The notes under the pieces are model-generated. The model was not told the DNA's origin, searched no databases, and was given only the letters and a program-made list of their open reading frames with translations. DNA of 29,009 nt from a virus, in the IMG/VR virus record IMGVR_UViG_3300047316_000111, positions 1 to 29,009 of that record, one strand, 5' to 3'. Below are positions 20,679 through 28,550 of this stretch, in pieces (the stretch's first letter is position 1; every line of letters starts with the position of its first letter). A program made the translations under genes and the position numbers.

Positions 20679-21158
20679 CTACAGCCCCCGCATGGCAGCG
20701 GCGAGCGTCTCTTTGATGACGGGCCGCATGGCGTTGAGCGGCGGGCGGAGCCACGGCTTGGCCGCCTGGTCCCGCGCTGGCTGGTGGACGTGCCGCACCG
20801 GATGCGATGCACCCGGCCAGAATAGGGCGCCCGCTTTCACGGGGTAAATGTCTCGCTCCGGTACATGAAAGCCCAACTCCCAGGCACGCCCGTAGACGAG
20901 CGCCGAACCGGTCAGCGAGCGGAAAACGTCGCCCTCTTCGATGAATCGTGTGTTGACGCTGCGCGCCAGTCGACCCGACCGGCGGTTCAGCACCCCGCCG
21001 TTCAGCGTCCCGCCGACGACGGCGCTCTGGAGCGTGTAGCCGAGCCCGCGGATGGCAGCGCGCACGCGCACGCGGACCTCCTGCGGCGCGACGGTGAGGA
21101 ACTTCCGCTCGACGGCCTCGCCGCCGATCACCCGCCCTTGGATCAGGCCGCCAGCCAT
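20679..21158 (-). CDS. HK97 gp10-like head-tail joining protein
   Basis: 159 residues with the gp10/minor-capsid pattern: a helix with VRAAIRGLGYTLQSAV, LNRRSGRLARSVNTRF, and the GSALVYGRAWELGF strand-turn, with PWLRPPLNAMRPVIKE at the C-terminal helix. These proteins sit at the head-tail interface. The start overlaps the previous stop as TAATG. Confidence 0.75.
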   Translation of the reverse strand: MAGGLIQGRVIGGEAVERKFLTVAPQEVRVRVRAAIRGLGYTLQSAVVGGTLNGGVLNRRSGRLARSVNTRFIEEGDVFRSLTGSALVYGRAWELGFHVPERDIYPVKAGALFWPGASHPVRHVHQPARDQAAKPWLRPPLNAMRPVIKETLAAAMRGL

Positions 21159-21721
21159 TAGACGGGCACCACCTGGCGGTACTGGTTGAGGACGTTCTGC
21201 ACGTCCTTCGTGTACTGGCCCGTCTCGAACTGCACCGTCTCCTGGCCCATGTTCTTGCTGTTCTGGCCGAGCCGGGTCAGCTGGCGGTACCGATAGGCGA
21301 CCGTCTTGGACGCCGCGAGCACGAGGTCGGCGGGCATCGTGGCGAACCCTGCCGAGTAGGTGAGGATCACGTTGCCGACACCCGGCGCGAAGATCCCCGA
21401 CCGGAGCTTGACCGCCGTGCGCGTCCAGACGTAGTCGGTGGTCGCCAGCGTTTTCATGAGTTGCGGCCCCGGTCCCACCTGCACGCTCGCCACCGCGGTC
21501 ACGGGGTAATTCTGGAACGTGAGCATGTTGGTCCCGCTCCCGTCCCGCGTCTCGACGTAGTCGGCGAGGTTCAGGTCTCGGTTGAGCACCGACCGGAACT
21601 CCTCACAGACGCCAGTGACGAGCGTCTGGAGGAGCGCCTGGTCCTCGGTGATGTTCGCGCCCGGCTGGAGCAGGAGCAGCGGGCGCACCTGAGCAACGCT
21701 GGTGAAGTCGCTGCCGGGCAT
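21158..21721 (-). CDS. Head-tail connector (gp6-like adaptor)
   Basis: 187 residues in the gp6/gp15 adaptor layout: helices around QALLQTLVTGVCEEFRSVLNRDLN, then a beta-hairpin with TFQNYPVTAVASVQVG, and a late helix DLVLAASKTVAYRYRQLTR. The NYPV phrase is characteristic of these connectors. It forms the first ring below the portal. It starts three bases after the previous stop and overlaps the next gene by one base. Confidence 0.8.
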   Translation of the reverse strand: MPGSDFTSVAQVRPLLLLQPGANITEDQALLQTLVTGVCEEFRSVLNRDLNLADYVETRDGSGTNMLTFQNYPVTAVASVQVGPGPQLMKTLATTDYVWTRTAVKLRSGIFAPGVGNVILTYSAGFATMPADLVLAASKTVAYRYRQLTRLGQNSKNMGQETVQFETGQYTKDVQNVLNQYRQVVPV

Positions 21722-21724
21722 CGG

Positions 21725-22138
21725 TTACCCCTCGGACCCGTACGCGAGCTCGCGGGCCTCAGCGTCGGACAACCCGGACGCCAGCCCCTCGAGGTAGTCC
21801 TCGGTCTGGTGATCGACCCGGGCGGCGGTGTTCGCGTGCTCGACCGCGAGACCGAGGCCGACCAGCGCATCGCGCAGCCGGAAATGGTCGCCACGCGGCA
21901 CCAGGACCGGACCGGCCATAACGACCGCGGCGGACGGTTTCGCGGGCTCCTGGGGCACGCTGGACGCTGCGGCGGTAGCATTATGCTCACCCTCGGGCGG
22001 CGGCGAGTCGCTGAACCCGAGCGCCCGCACCTGAGCGGCGAACTTCACCGGCACCGTGATCTGGCCGTTGTCCGCATGATACGCCGCCTGGTCGCCGTGG
22101 ATAGTGACCGCGCCCTTCCCGTAGAGAGTAACCAGCAT
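21725..22138 (-). CDS. Hypothetical 137-aa protein after capsid
   Basis: A short beta-rich N-terminus (LVTLYGKGAVTIHGDQ) and FAAQVRALGF, then a Pro/Ala/Ser linker (about 45-75) and a helical C-terminus rich in Asp/Glu/Ala. The N-terminal part resembles the small head-completion proteins found between capsid and connector genes, but I cannot name a family. It lies just beyond the strong terminator that follows the capsid gene, so it is probably made at a lower level than capsid. Confidence 0.6.
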   Translation of the reverse strand: MLVTLYGKGAVTIHGDQAAYHADNGQITVPVKFAAQVRALGFSDSPPPEGEHNATAAASSVPQEPAKPSAAVVMAGPVLVPRGDHFRLRDALVGLGLAVEHANTAARVDHQTEDYLEGLASGLSDAEARELAYGSEG

Positions 22139-22162
22139 CGCCCGAGCCCCGTGTGAGAAATG

Positions 22163-22197
22163 AAAAGCGGGGCGGGCGTTCTGGCTGCCCGCCCCGC
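22163..22197 (-). terminator. Strong terminator after capsid gene
   Basis: A perfect 11-bp GC stem (22167-22177 with 22187-22197) with a 9-base loop, followed on the minus strand by TTTTCATTT. It starts 38 bases after the capsid stop. Probably partial, since the connector and tail genes lie beyond it and no other promoter is evident; it would keep capsid more abundant than the downstream genes. Confidence 0.8.
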
Positions 22198-22202
22198 GGA
22201 TA

Positions 22203-22216
22203 GACCCCGAGGGGTC
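22203..22216 (-). other. Short palindrome beside capsid stop
   Basis: GACCCC-GA-GGGGTC, a perfect 6-bp stem with a 2-base loop, between the capsid stop and the terminator. It has no T-tract. A transcript stability element or pausing site is possible. Confidence 0.35.
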
Positions 22217-22234
22217 GGCCTACTGTCCCGCGCC

Positions 22235-23749
22235 TTACGCTGGCGCGATGTTCGTGATCGCTCCGAACGCCGGGAGGAAGTACCCGATCAGCACCTCGTC
22301 GGCGTACACCCCGAACTCGCGCTTACGAGTGCGGAGCGGCCAGATGGTCTGGTAGTAGTCCTGGCGGTACCGGATCTCTAGCACGTTCCCGAGCCCGCTC
22401 ATCGGATAGGCTGCGCCGATGTCCTTGCTCGTGAACATGATCGTGCCGGGTGGAACCCAGGGATGCACGCGGACGCGCACCGACTGGTTGGTGTACTTGT
22501 TCATCAGCGAGCCGACGACCACGCCGCCCGTGATGTCGTAGTTGGCCGTCGACGCGTCGGCGTTGAACCGGAACAGCGGCGCACCGCCGCCCGCGATCAC
22601 GATCTTGTTGATCGATCCCGCTTCCTGGCTGTTCACCCAAATGGTGTCGGGCGAGAGCCGGTAGTTGTCCCAAAACGACTTGAACGCGGTGTTGATCTCG
22701 ACCACACCGCCCGCGCTGTCCGTGGTCAACGGCGTGCCGACGCCGTCTGTTCCTGTCGCCAGCGTGGCGAGGTACGCACCCGTCCCCGCGAACGCGGAGG
22801 TGTACAGGATGCCGTCGAACGTGTACGACGTGCCGCCCACCACGTTCTTGCTGTTGTCCGTGGCCGCGAGGGTTTGGAAGTCCTGGCGCGCAGCGGTGAT
22901 CAGCGCGGTGTTGAAATTCACCGAGTTGATCGTGGTGATCTGCTGGATGTACTGGTGCGTGTTGCTGCTCCCTAGGTACCAGGCGTACGCGATCGCGCCG
23001 GTTACCGGTACCACGTGCGCGGTGACGCGCTGCACCGCGGTTCCGGCGTTGAGCGTGACACCCGCCGAGAGGACCGATGGCGCCGCGGTCCCACCGTACA
23101 ACGTGTCGGTCGACCCGTCCGCGTTCGTGCGGGAGATCGTCTGCACGACTCCGGCGGTCACGGTGGCGTTCAGCCAGCCGTCGTGCGTCAGCGCGACACA
23201 CCCGACGTAGTACGTCCCGTCCGAGAGCGCGCCAGCGGTGGCGGCTCCGGCGGCGGTCGGCGTCGGCGTGGTGCCGAGCGCGATCGACTGGTTGCCGCCG
23301 ACGATCATCTGCTCCTCAGAGATCATCAGCGAGCGGAGCGCGGCCTGGACAGCGCGAGCGTCCGCGTCGTCGTACCCTTCCGCGGCGTACTCGGCTTCGA
23401 ACGACGCGTAGTTTTCGAACCCGATGCCGATGTAGGACGAGGTCCGCGTGACGACGGTCTGCGAGATGTACGCGTTCCGGTTCCCTTCCGACACACCAGC
23501 CGGGATCCGGGTGGTGTTGATGCCGGTGATGGCGCGCCAGTTGGTGGCCGTGCCGCCGTCACCCTTCACCCGCGGGATCTCGTTGCGGAGCGGCGTGACG
23601 ACCTTCCCCCACGGCGTCAGGAACAGCGCCGGACGCTGGAGGTCATAGTTGATCAGGCCGGTGGCCTGGGTGATCCCGCCAGCTTTGGCGATGTCGACCG
23701 GAGTCATCATCGCCTTGCGGATGGCGTCGAGCGTTTCAGCGGTGGTCAT
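22235..23749 (-). CDS. Major capsid protein (HK97 fold) with Ig/FN3-like insertion
   Basis: 504 residues, longer than the roughly 300-400 common for the fold. Residues 1-150 and about 290-504 look like HK97 capsid (N-arm, TPLRNEIPRV, an acidic FEAEYAAEGYDDADAR helix, and a C-terminal VEINTAFKSFWDNY to VRVRVHPWVPPG block). Between about 155 and 285 is a beta-rich segment with DGTYYVGCVALTHDGW and VTGAIAYAWYLGSS, like an FN3 or Ig domain that would project from the shell. GGAGA lies nine bases before the ATG. Confidence 0.82.
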   Translation of the reverse strand: MTTAETLDAIRKAMMTPVDIAKAGGITQATGLINYDLQRPALFLTPWGKVVTPLRNEIPRVKGDGGTATNWRAITGINTTRIPAGVSEGNRNAYISQTVVTRTSSYIGIGFENYASFEAEYAAEGYDDADARAVQAALRSLMISEEQMIVGGNQSIALGTTPTPTAAGAATAGALSDGTYYVGCVALTHDGWLNATVTAGVVQTISRTNADGSTDTLYGGTAAPSVLSAGVTLNAGTAVQRVTAHVVPVTGAIAYAWYLGSSNTHQYIQQITTINSVNFNTALITAARQDFQTLAATDNSKNVVGGTSYTFDGILYTSAFAGTGAYLATLATGTDGVGTPLTTDSAGGVVEINTAFKSFWDNYRLSPDTIWVNSQEAGSINKIVIAGGGAPLFRFNADASTANYDITGGVVVGSLMNKYTNQSVRVRVHPWVPPGTIMFTSKDIGAAYPMSGLGNVLEIRYRQDYYQTIWPLRTRKREFGVYADEVLIGYFLPAFGAITNIAPA

Positions 23750-23776
23750 GGAATCGACTCTCCTTTGGCGCGGCGG

Positions 23777-25294
23777 TTAGCCGACTTTCCGGTTGAGGGT
23801 GATCGGCCCGGCCTTCATGGACTTCTTGAACGCGGACTCGAAGTCCTCGTCCTTCTCGTCCACACCGTCGGCGCCCTTGCCGATGGTGTCGGCTTCCTTC
23901 GGGACGGCGCGGATGGCGCCCTTCGCCTTGATGAAATCGACCATCTTGGCCGACTCCTCGATCAGCTGGTCACGCTCGGTGGTTACTGCGCCCAGGTCGG
24001 TCTGCGCCTTGGTCAGCGCCTCTTTGGTGCTGGTGAGCTCGCCGGTCATCTTCTCGATCGAGCCTTCCGCTTTTTCGAGCCGCTCGGTAAGCGCGGTGAT
24101 GCTCTTGGCGAGATCATCGCTCCCGGCTGCCTTCTTCGCGTCGTCTGCCATGTCATCTCCCTCGTTATCGTCGGTGGAATCGTAACCGAGTTTTCCGAAC
24201 CCGGTCTCCATGTCCTTGCACATTTTGTGGAGCTCACCGATCGCCTCAGCGGTCGATTTCGAGAATCGGCGTCCGGCCTTGCAGAGATCGCCAGCGGCGA
24301 TCGCCTTGGCGGCGCTGTCGAGCAGGTCGTCATCGTCGAGCGTCCCGAGACCGAGCAACTCCGCGGTCTCTTCCTCGACCATGTCACGCAACGAGCGAGC
24401 GATCATGATGCAACCTTCGCGGAGTTGGCCGGGGACGCTTGACCCGTCGCCCTCCATGTCCGCTTCTAGTCTGGAGCTATTATAGCACCAGAAAAGTCCC
24501 TGGAGTAGATCAGCCAGCCGGGACACGTCATACAGCCCCTTGTGTAAGTCCTCGCCCGCCATGGCTTTCTCCGTGGTTTTGGCCGCGCTTGGCGGACCGT
24601 CTTTGTCGATCTTCGCTTTCCACGCGGCGATGATCCGCCGCTTGATGGCCGCCGCATCTTTCGCGCTGTACTTGCCCGAGTTTTTCGGCTTGTTGATGTA
24701 ATTCCACGCGGCGCGGATATGCTCGACCGTGTCGATCGGGTACTTCTTATTGGTTGGGTCGGCGAACGTCACGTCGCCGTACTTCCCCTCGCCCTCGCTG
24801 GCGCTCGTGTCGCTCCGCTCGGCGACCTTGTCGACGATCTGGAGCGCGCCGCTCTTGTCGGCTTTGGCGAGCGTGATCCGTGCGTCGGGGTTCGCCGGTC
24901 GATCGACCAGGCTGATCTCGGTGAGGGTGATCCCCTCGACCACCGACTTGTCGGTCTTGCTCCGCTTGGTGACTTTGCCGCCGAGGCTAAACCCTTTCAG
25001 GACACCGGTTTGCACCTTCTTGACGCTGCCCGGGTCGACGATATGCGCGCCGAAGTTGGTGATCCCGTCCGCGTCGACGCTCGCCTCGAGCGCCACACCC
25101 GCGGCGATCGGCTGGTGCATTTCCCGCACGTTCCCGTATTCGAGATAGTCGGGCAAGGCGCGGCGCACGGCCTCGGCCTTGATGATCTCTCCGTCAGAAT
25201 CTCGTGACTCGCTGGACGCTACGCCGAACACTTTCAGCGTGCCGTCGTCTTGCTCCTCAACTTTGGAAAATGGCGCCCAAAGTAGGTGCGGCAT
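23777..25294 (-). CDS. Prohead protease fused to scaffold
   Basis: 505 residues in three parts. Residues 1-145 match the XkdF/S78-like serine protease: His60 in VREMHQPI, Ser103 in LKGFSLGGKV, and the following TEISLVDRPANP motif. Residues about 170-232 resemble DUF6582 (KKYPIDTVEHIRAAWNYINKP and AAIKRRIIAAWKAKI). The remaining part is acidic and helical, with a coiled coil at about 390-450 and a basic end, the features of a scaffold. The protease would cut the scaffold and capsid precursor during maturation. GGAG lies seven bases before the ATG. Confidence 0.8.
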   Translation of the reverse strand: MPHLLWAPFSKVEEQDDGTLKVFGVASSESRDSDGEIIKAEAVRRALPDYLEYGNVREMHQPIAAGVALEASVDADGITNFGAHIVDPGSVKKVQTGVLKGFSLGGKVTKRSKTDKSVVEGITLTEISLVDRPANPDARITLAKADKSGALQIVDKVAERSDTSASEGEGKYGDVTFADPTNKKYPIDTVEHIRAAWNYINKPKNSGKYSAKDAAAIKRRIIAAWKAKIDKDGPPSAAKTTEKAMAGEDLHKGLYDVSRLADLLQGLFWCYNSSRLEADMEGDGSSVPGQLREGCIMIARSLRDMVEEETAELLGLGTLDDDDLLDSAAKAIAAGDLCKAGRRFSKSTAEAIGELHKMCKDMETGFGKLGYDSTDDNEGDDMADDAKKAAGSDDLAKSITALTERLEKAEGSIEKMTGELTSTKEALTKAQTDLGAVTTERDQLIEESAKMVDFIKAKGAIRAVPKEADTIGKGADGVDEKDEDFESAFKKSMKAGPITLNRKVG

Positions 25295-25330
25295 TCAGGC
25301 TCCGGGTAACCAGGGGAACAGGGGACGCGT

Positions 25331-25357
25331 AAGGAAAATACATCTGGCGGTGCCAGA
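25331..25357 (-). terminator. Weak terminator candidate between portal and protease
   Basis: A perfect 6-bp stem TCTGGC/GCCAGA (25343-25348 and 25352-25357) with a 3-base loop, followed on the minus strand by TGTATTTTCC. The stem is short and the T-run interrupted, so it may be an attenuator or RNA-processing site. Confidence 0.35.
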
Positions 25358-25365
25358 CACAAGAA

Positions 25366-27729
25366 CTAACCCTCGCCGCCGTCCTCAGCCGCGGGCACGT
25401 CGGCGACCAGCGAATCGTCGACGACCGGGAGCACGCTGCATTCGCAGTTGGGGTGCGCGGGCGGTGCATCGTCGCCGGAGGGGAACACGTCATCGAGCGC
25501 GATCACCCCCTCGTCGGCGTTGGCCTGGCATTCCGGGCACGGGTCGTCGTCGGGATCCCAACTCTTGCCGGTCACCACGCCGGAGGCGCGGAACCCGATC
25601 ATGGTCCCCGCCACGTCGGCGTTGGCCGTCTCGGTGCGGGCGATCATCTGCGCTCGGGCATCGGAGAACCCGAACCCGTCCGCCATCTGTTGCGCGAGCT
25701 CGTCGTTCGTGAGCCCGTCGCGGATGGCCGCGGCGGTGAGCTCGTTCACGGCGTCCCGCGTGGTGTCGCTGACTTCCGTGATCAGGTTACCGATCCGCGC
25801 TTCCGCCCAGGCGATCGCCTCGTCGTTGGCTTGCTCCAGGAGCGCCGCGAACGCGTCGTCGGTGCCGGGGACATAGTCGCCCACGTGGTCGAGTGCGGCC
25901 TGGGCGCGTTCCGTGGCGAGCGCCTCGAGGAGTGCGCGTAGCCGCTCGCGGGCGTCATCATCCCAGGGCGTGTCCTCCAGCGCCCGGAGCGCCTGGTTGA
26001 TGTCATCTTCCGACACCTTGGCGAGTTTCTGAGCGCGGTCGCGGATCATCGCCACCACCGCTTTCCGTTGGGCGCGCAGCACGCGCCCCGCTGCAGCCCC
26101 TACTCCCCGCTGGACGCGAGCCGTGAGTTTGCGATTCGTTGGGACCGCGGGAAGTGACCTCCCGGCAGCGCTGCGCGCCGCCTTGGCGACGTCGCCTTTC
26201 GGTTTCGTCCCGGCTGGAGGTTGCGGTGCACCAGGCTTGGGTTTCCCTGGGGGCGCACCCTTTGCCGGCGGCTGTTTGCCTGTCGATGCAGGTACAGCGC
26301 CCGGTGCACCAGCGGGTAACATCGGCGGCGGTTCCGGCTCGGGCGGCTGGAGCTCGTCCAGCTGCTCGGGGGTGGCTGGCGGGAGCCCGGCCATTTCGCG
26401 GGCCTCGCCGAGCGTCAGGATCGGCTTGCTCGCGCCGGTCGTACCGCCGAAATACGAGACGATCACCTTGGCTTTCACCTCCGCGTCGACGATCTCCTCG
26501 TCGTCCCACGCGGCGCGCAAGTCAGGACGCCCGACGCGGAGCAGGAGGTCGTCGATCACGTCCTGGACGTACCCCTTGGTCGCCTCCAGCCCTTCCTCCG
26601 CCGCGGTTTCCTTGGCCGTCTCGGCGGTGGCGCGGTTGGTCTCTTTCACGAGCCCCTGGACCGGCAGCGAAAAGCAGTAGCAAATGACGCGGGCCAGCCA
26701 TTCGTCGAACTCGTTTTTGAGCACCTCCGTCTTGGTCTCGAACGGCTTCATCTGCCCGGGATAGAACCGGGCCTTGCGCCGCTCGGCGAGGTTGCCAGAC
26801 AGGAGCGAGTCCCACCATTCCTGCGCCTGGCGGATCTGGTCGGGGTTCCACGTGTCCGGGACGCCGATCATCATGTCGGGGACGGTGCCGCTCGTGTAGT
26901 AGTTGAGCACCGACAGCTGGCGGTTCAGCGCGATCGTGACGATCCCGACGACCTGCTCCACCCGCGAGAATCCGTACATGCGATTCGATCGCGGGTTGTC
27001 CATGTAATACGCGAGGTCTTCCGTCGTGTATTCGACGGACGGGATCCCCTTCAACACTTGCTGATAGGCCGGGAGCGGCGGGACTGGCGTGCGCCCCTGG
27101 TTGTCGATTAACAGCTTGATCAGCGCGGGGTCGATCGTCTCGAATAGCACGCCGCTTCCGCTCGGGCGGATGTACACCGCGTTCGCGTCGATGACGTAGT
27201 GATCCTCGAGGAGCTTCCCGATCCAGTTGCGCCACGTGCTGATCCCGTCCGGCTTGCGGAATATCTGCTCGAGCACCCGCGCCCCTGGGCCGCCGTCGTC
27301 GTCCTTCTCGCGCCCGACGATCTTCCACCGGAGCGCCTTCATCTGGTCCTTGCGCGTCTCGATGGCGAGCCGGAGGAGGTCGAGACCCCCCGCCGCCGGT
27401 TCCGCCAGCCGCCGGAGCATTTCAAACGAGATCGTGTTTTCGCCGGGCTCCTGCCGCGGCTGGTACGCGATGTTGACGCCGTACGGATAGTCGAACGCCC
27501 GCCCGCGGGTGCTATCTGGTGCCTGGGGAGTGAACGGCTCGAGCGGCGGGAACCATGGCCCGTCGAACCCCGAGCGCACGCCGGAGCGATTCAGCGCGAT
27601 CGCATCGAGCGCCGCGGGGTTGATCGGCTTGACGGTTCCCTCCGCGCCACGGGCCTCCCCCCTCGTGCCGGTTGGCATGTTGGGGGGGTTCCCGATCCGA
27701 GCGACACCGCCCGTTTTTGCTTGCGCCAT
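25366..27729 (-). CDS. Portal protein fused to MuF-like head protein
   Basis: 787 residues. The first 430 form a portal: EMLRRLAEPAAGGLDLLRLAIETRKDQM, the DHYVIDANAVYIRPSG wing strand, the ALNRQLSVLNYYTSGTVPD helix and LARVICYCFSLPVQ. A Pro/Gly/Lys-rich linker (about 440-510) leads to a SPP1 gp7/MuF domain with GLTNDELAQQMADGF, ARTETANADV and Cys731-x2-Cys734 with HPNCEC at 759-764, a probable metal site. Portal is the DNA channel at the vertex; MuF proteins ride inside the head. These are usually separate genes. Confidence 0.82.
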   Translation of the reverse strand: MAQAKTGGVARIGNPPNMPTGTRGEARGAEGTVKPINPAALDAIALNRSGVRSGFDGPWFPPLEPFTPQAPDSTRGRAFDYPYGVNIAYQPRQEPGENTISFEMLRRLAEPAAGGLDLLRLAIETRKDQMKALRWKIVGREKDDDGGPGARVLEQIFRKPDGISTWRNWIGKLLEDHYVIDANAVYIRPSGSGVLFETIDPALIKLLIDNQGRTPVPPLPAYQQVLKGIPSVEYTTEDLAYYMDNPRSNRMYGFSRVEQVVGIVTIALNRQLSVLNYYTSGTVPDMMIGVPDTWNPDQIRQAQEWWDSLLSGNLAERRKARFYPGQMKPFETKTEVLKNEFDEWLARVICYCFSLPVQGLVKETNRATAETAKETAAEEGLEATKGYVQDVIDDLLLRVGRPDLRAAWDDEEIVDAEVKAKVIVSYFGGTTGASKPILTLGEAREMAGLPPATPEQLDELQPPEPEPPPMLPAGAPGAVPASTGKQPPAKGAPPGKPKPGAPQPPAGTKPKGDVAKAARSAAGRSLPAVPTNRKLTARVQRGVGAAAGRVLRAQRKAVVAMIRDRAQKLAKVSEDDINQALRALEDTPWDDDARERLRALLEALATERAQAALDHVGDYVPGTDDAFAALLEQANDEAIAWAEARIGNLITEVSDTTRDAVNELTAAAIRDGLTNDELAQQMADGFGFSDARAQMIARTETANADVAGTMIGFRASGVVTGKSWDPDDDPCPECQANADEGVIALDDVFPSGDDAPPAHPNCECSVLPVVDDSLVADVPAAEDGGEG

Positions 27730-27745
27730 CGCTCAGGCGCCGGTG

Positions 27746-28396
27746 CTAGTACGCCAGACCGGCGTCGTAATAATTGGTCACGCTGGCGGGGTTGCCGCCG
27801 GTTCCCGTGGCGAGTGCGTCCGTCGCGTCGACGAACGGCTGGCCGGTGGCCGTTTTGAGCGTCATATACCCGAGCGCGGCGCTCGCGGCGGGGGTGGCGG
27901 GGAGTGCGGCGATCGCCGCGGCCTCGCTGGCGTAGCCGGTGGTGAAGTTGGCGGCGCCGGGGGTGATCGCCTTGGTGTCGGACGCGTTCACCGAGAGCAG
28001 GTAGATCGCCCACTGGTCGGCGGGGACCGTCCCGGCGGGCAGCGCGGTACCGGCGGCGACCGCGGCGGCGGCCTTGTACGTGTTCACGCCCGCGGCGGCG
28101 GCGCCGATCTGGAACCCGACCGCAATGTTGGCGAGCCGGGTGTTCGTGGAGCCCATCACGAGCCCCGCTTTCCCGAGCACGCGATCACTGAGCATCTTGG
28201 CGATCTGCGAGAACAAGATCCCGGCGGTCGCCGAGAATGACGTGCCGGTCATCTGCCAGCCGCCCGCGATCAGCGGGAGCGCGTTCGTGGCGTCGACCGA
28301 GACGTTGCCGCTGGCGTCGACCGTGGTGGTCGAGCCGTCGCGGAGAATGACCGTGCTCCCTTGGGAGATCCCGGTCGGTGCGTGTAGGGTGATCAT
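27746..28396 (-). CDS. Hypothetical structural-type protein, 216 aa
   Basis: Rich in Ala, Gly, Thr and Ser with short beta-strands; the N-terminus (ISQGSTVILRDGSTTTVDASG) looks like a small beta-domain, and the rest contains repeats of Ala/Thr-rich turns like phage decoration or fibre proteins. There is no signal peptide. It lies between terminase and portal, has its own promoter candidate and an operator-like palindrome upstream, and is 16 bases before the portal gene. A capsid decoration or spike role is a guess. Confidence 0.6.
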   Translation of the reverse strand: MITLHAPTGISQGSTVILRDGSTTTVDASGNVSVDATNALPLIAGGWQMTGTSFSATAGILFSQIAKMLSDRVLGKAGLVMGSTNTRLANIAVGFQIGAAAAGVNTYKAAAAVAAGTALPAGTVPADQWAIYLLSVNASDTKAITPGAANFTTGYASEAAAIAALPATPAASAALGYMTLKTATGQPFVDATDALATGTGGNPASVTNYYDAGLAY

Positions 28397-28470
28397 ATCG
28401 AGAACCTCGCAAGGGGTGAGTTGACAACCTGCGGACCCGCCGAGCGATCCGGTCTGACCATGTCGGGAGA

Positions 28471-28499
28471 ATAATATCGCCCGCGAGGCTCGCCGTCAC
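28471..28499 (-). promoter_or_regulatory. Sigma70-like promoter candidate for structural operon
   Basis: Minus strand: GTGACG (28494-28499, 4 of 6 to TTGACA), a 17-base spacer, and TATTAT (28471-28476, 5 of 6 to TATAAT). It stands about 75 bases before the 216-aa gene and just downstream of the palindrome at 28512-28529, so it could be repressed or activated from there. Confidence 0.4.
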
Positions 28500-28511
28500 G
28501 CGTGCGTTTTC

Positions 28512-28529
28512 TTGTGATCGAATTACAAC
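28512..28529. promoter_or_regulatory. Palindromic operator candidate, copy 3
   Basis: TTGTGA-TCGAA-TTACAAC, one mismatch from the perfect repeat, with the GTTGTAA half complete on the minus strand. A further GTTGTAA half-site is at 28538-28544. Both lie in the 154-base gap between terminase and the next gene, otherwise without coding sequence that I can support. Confidence 0.6.
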
Positions 28530-28550
28530 CGGCCCGAGTTGTAAGGAGAG

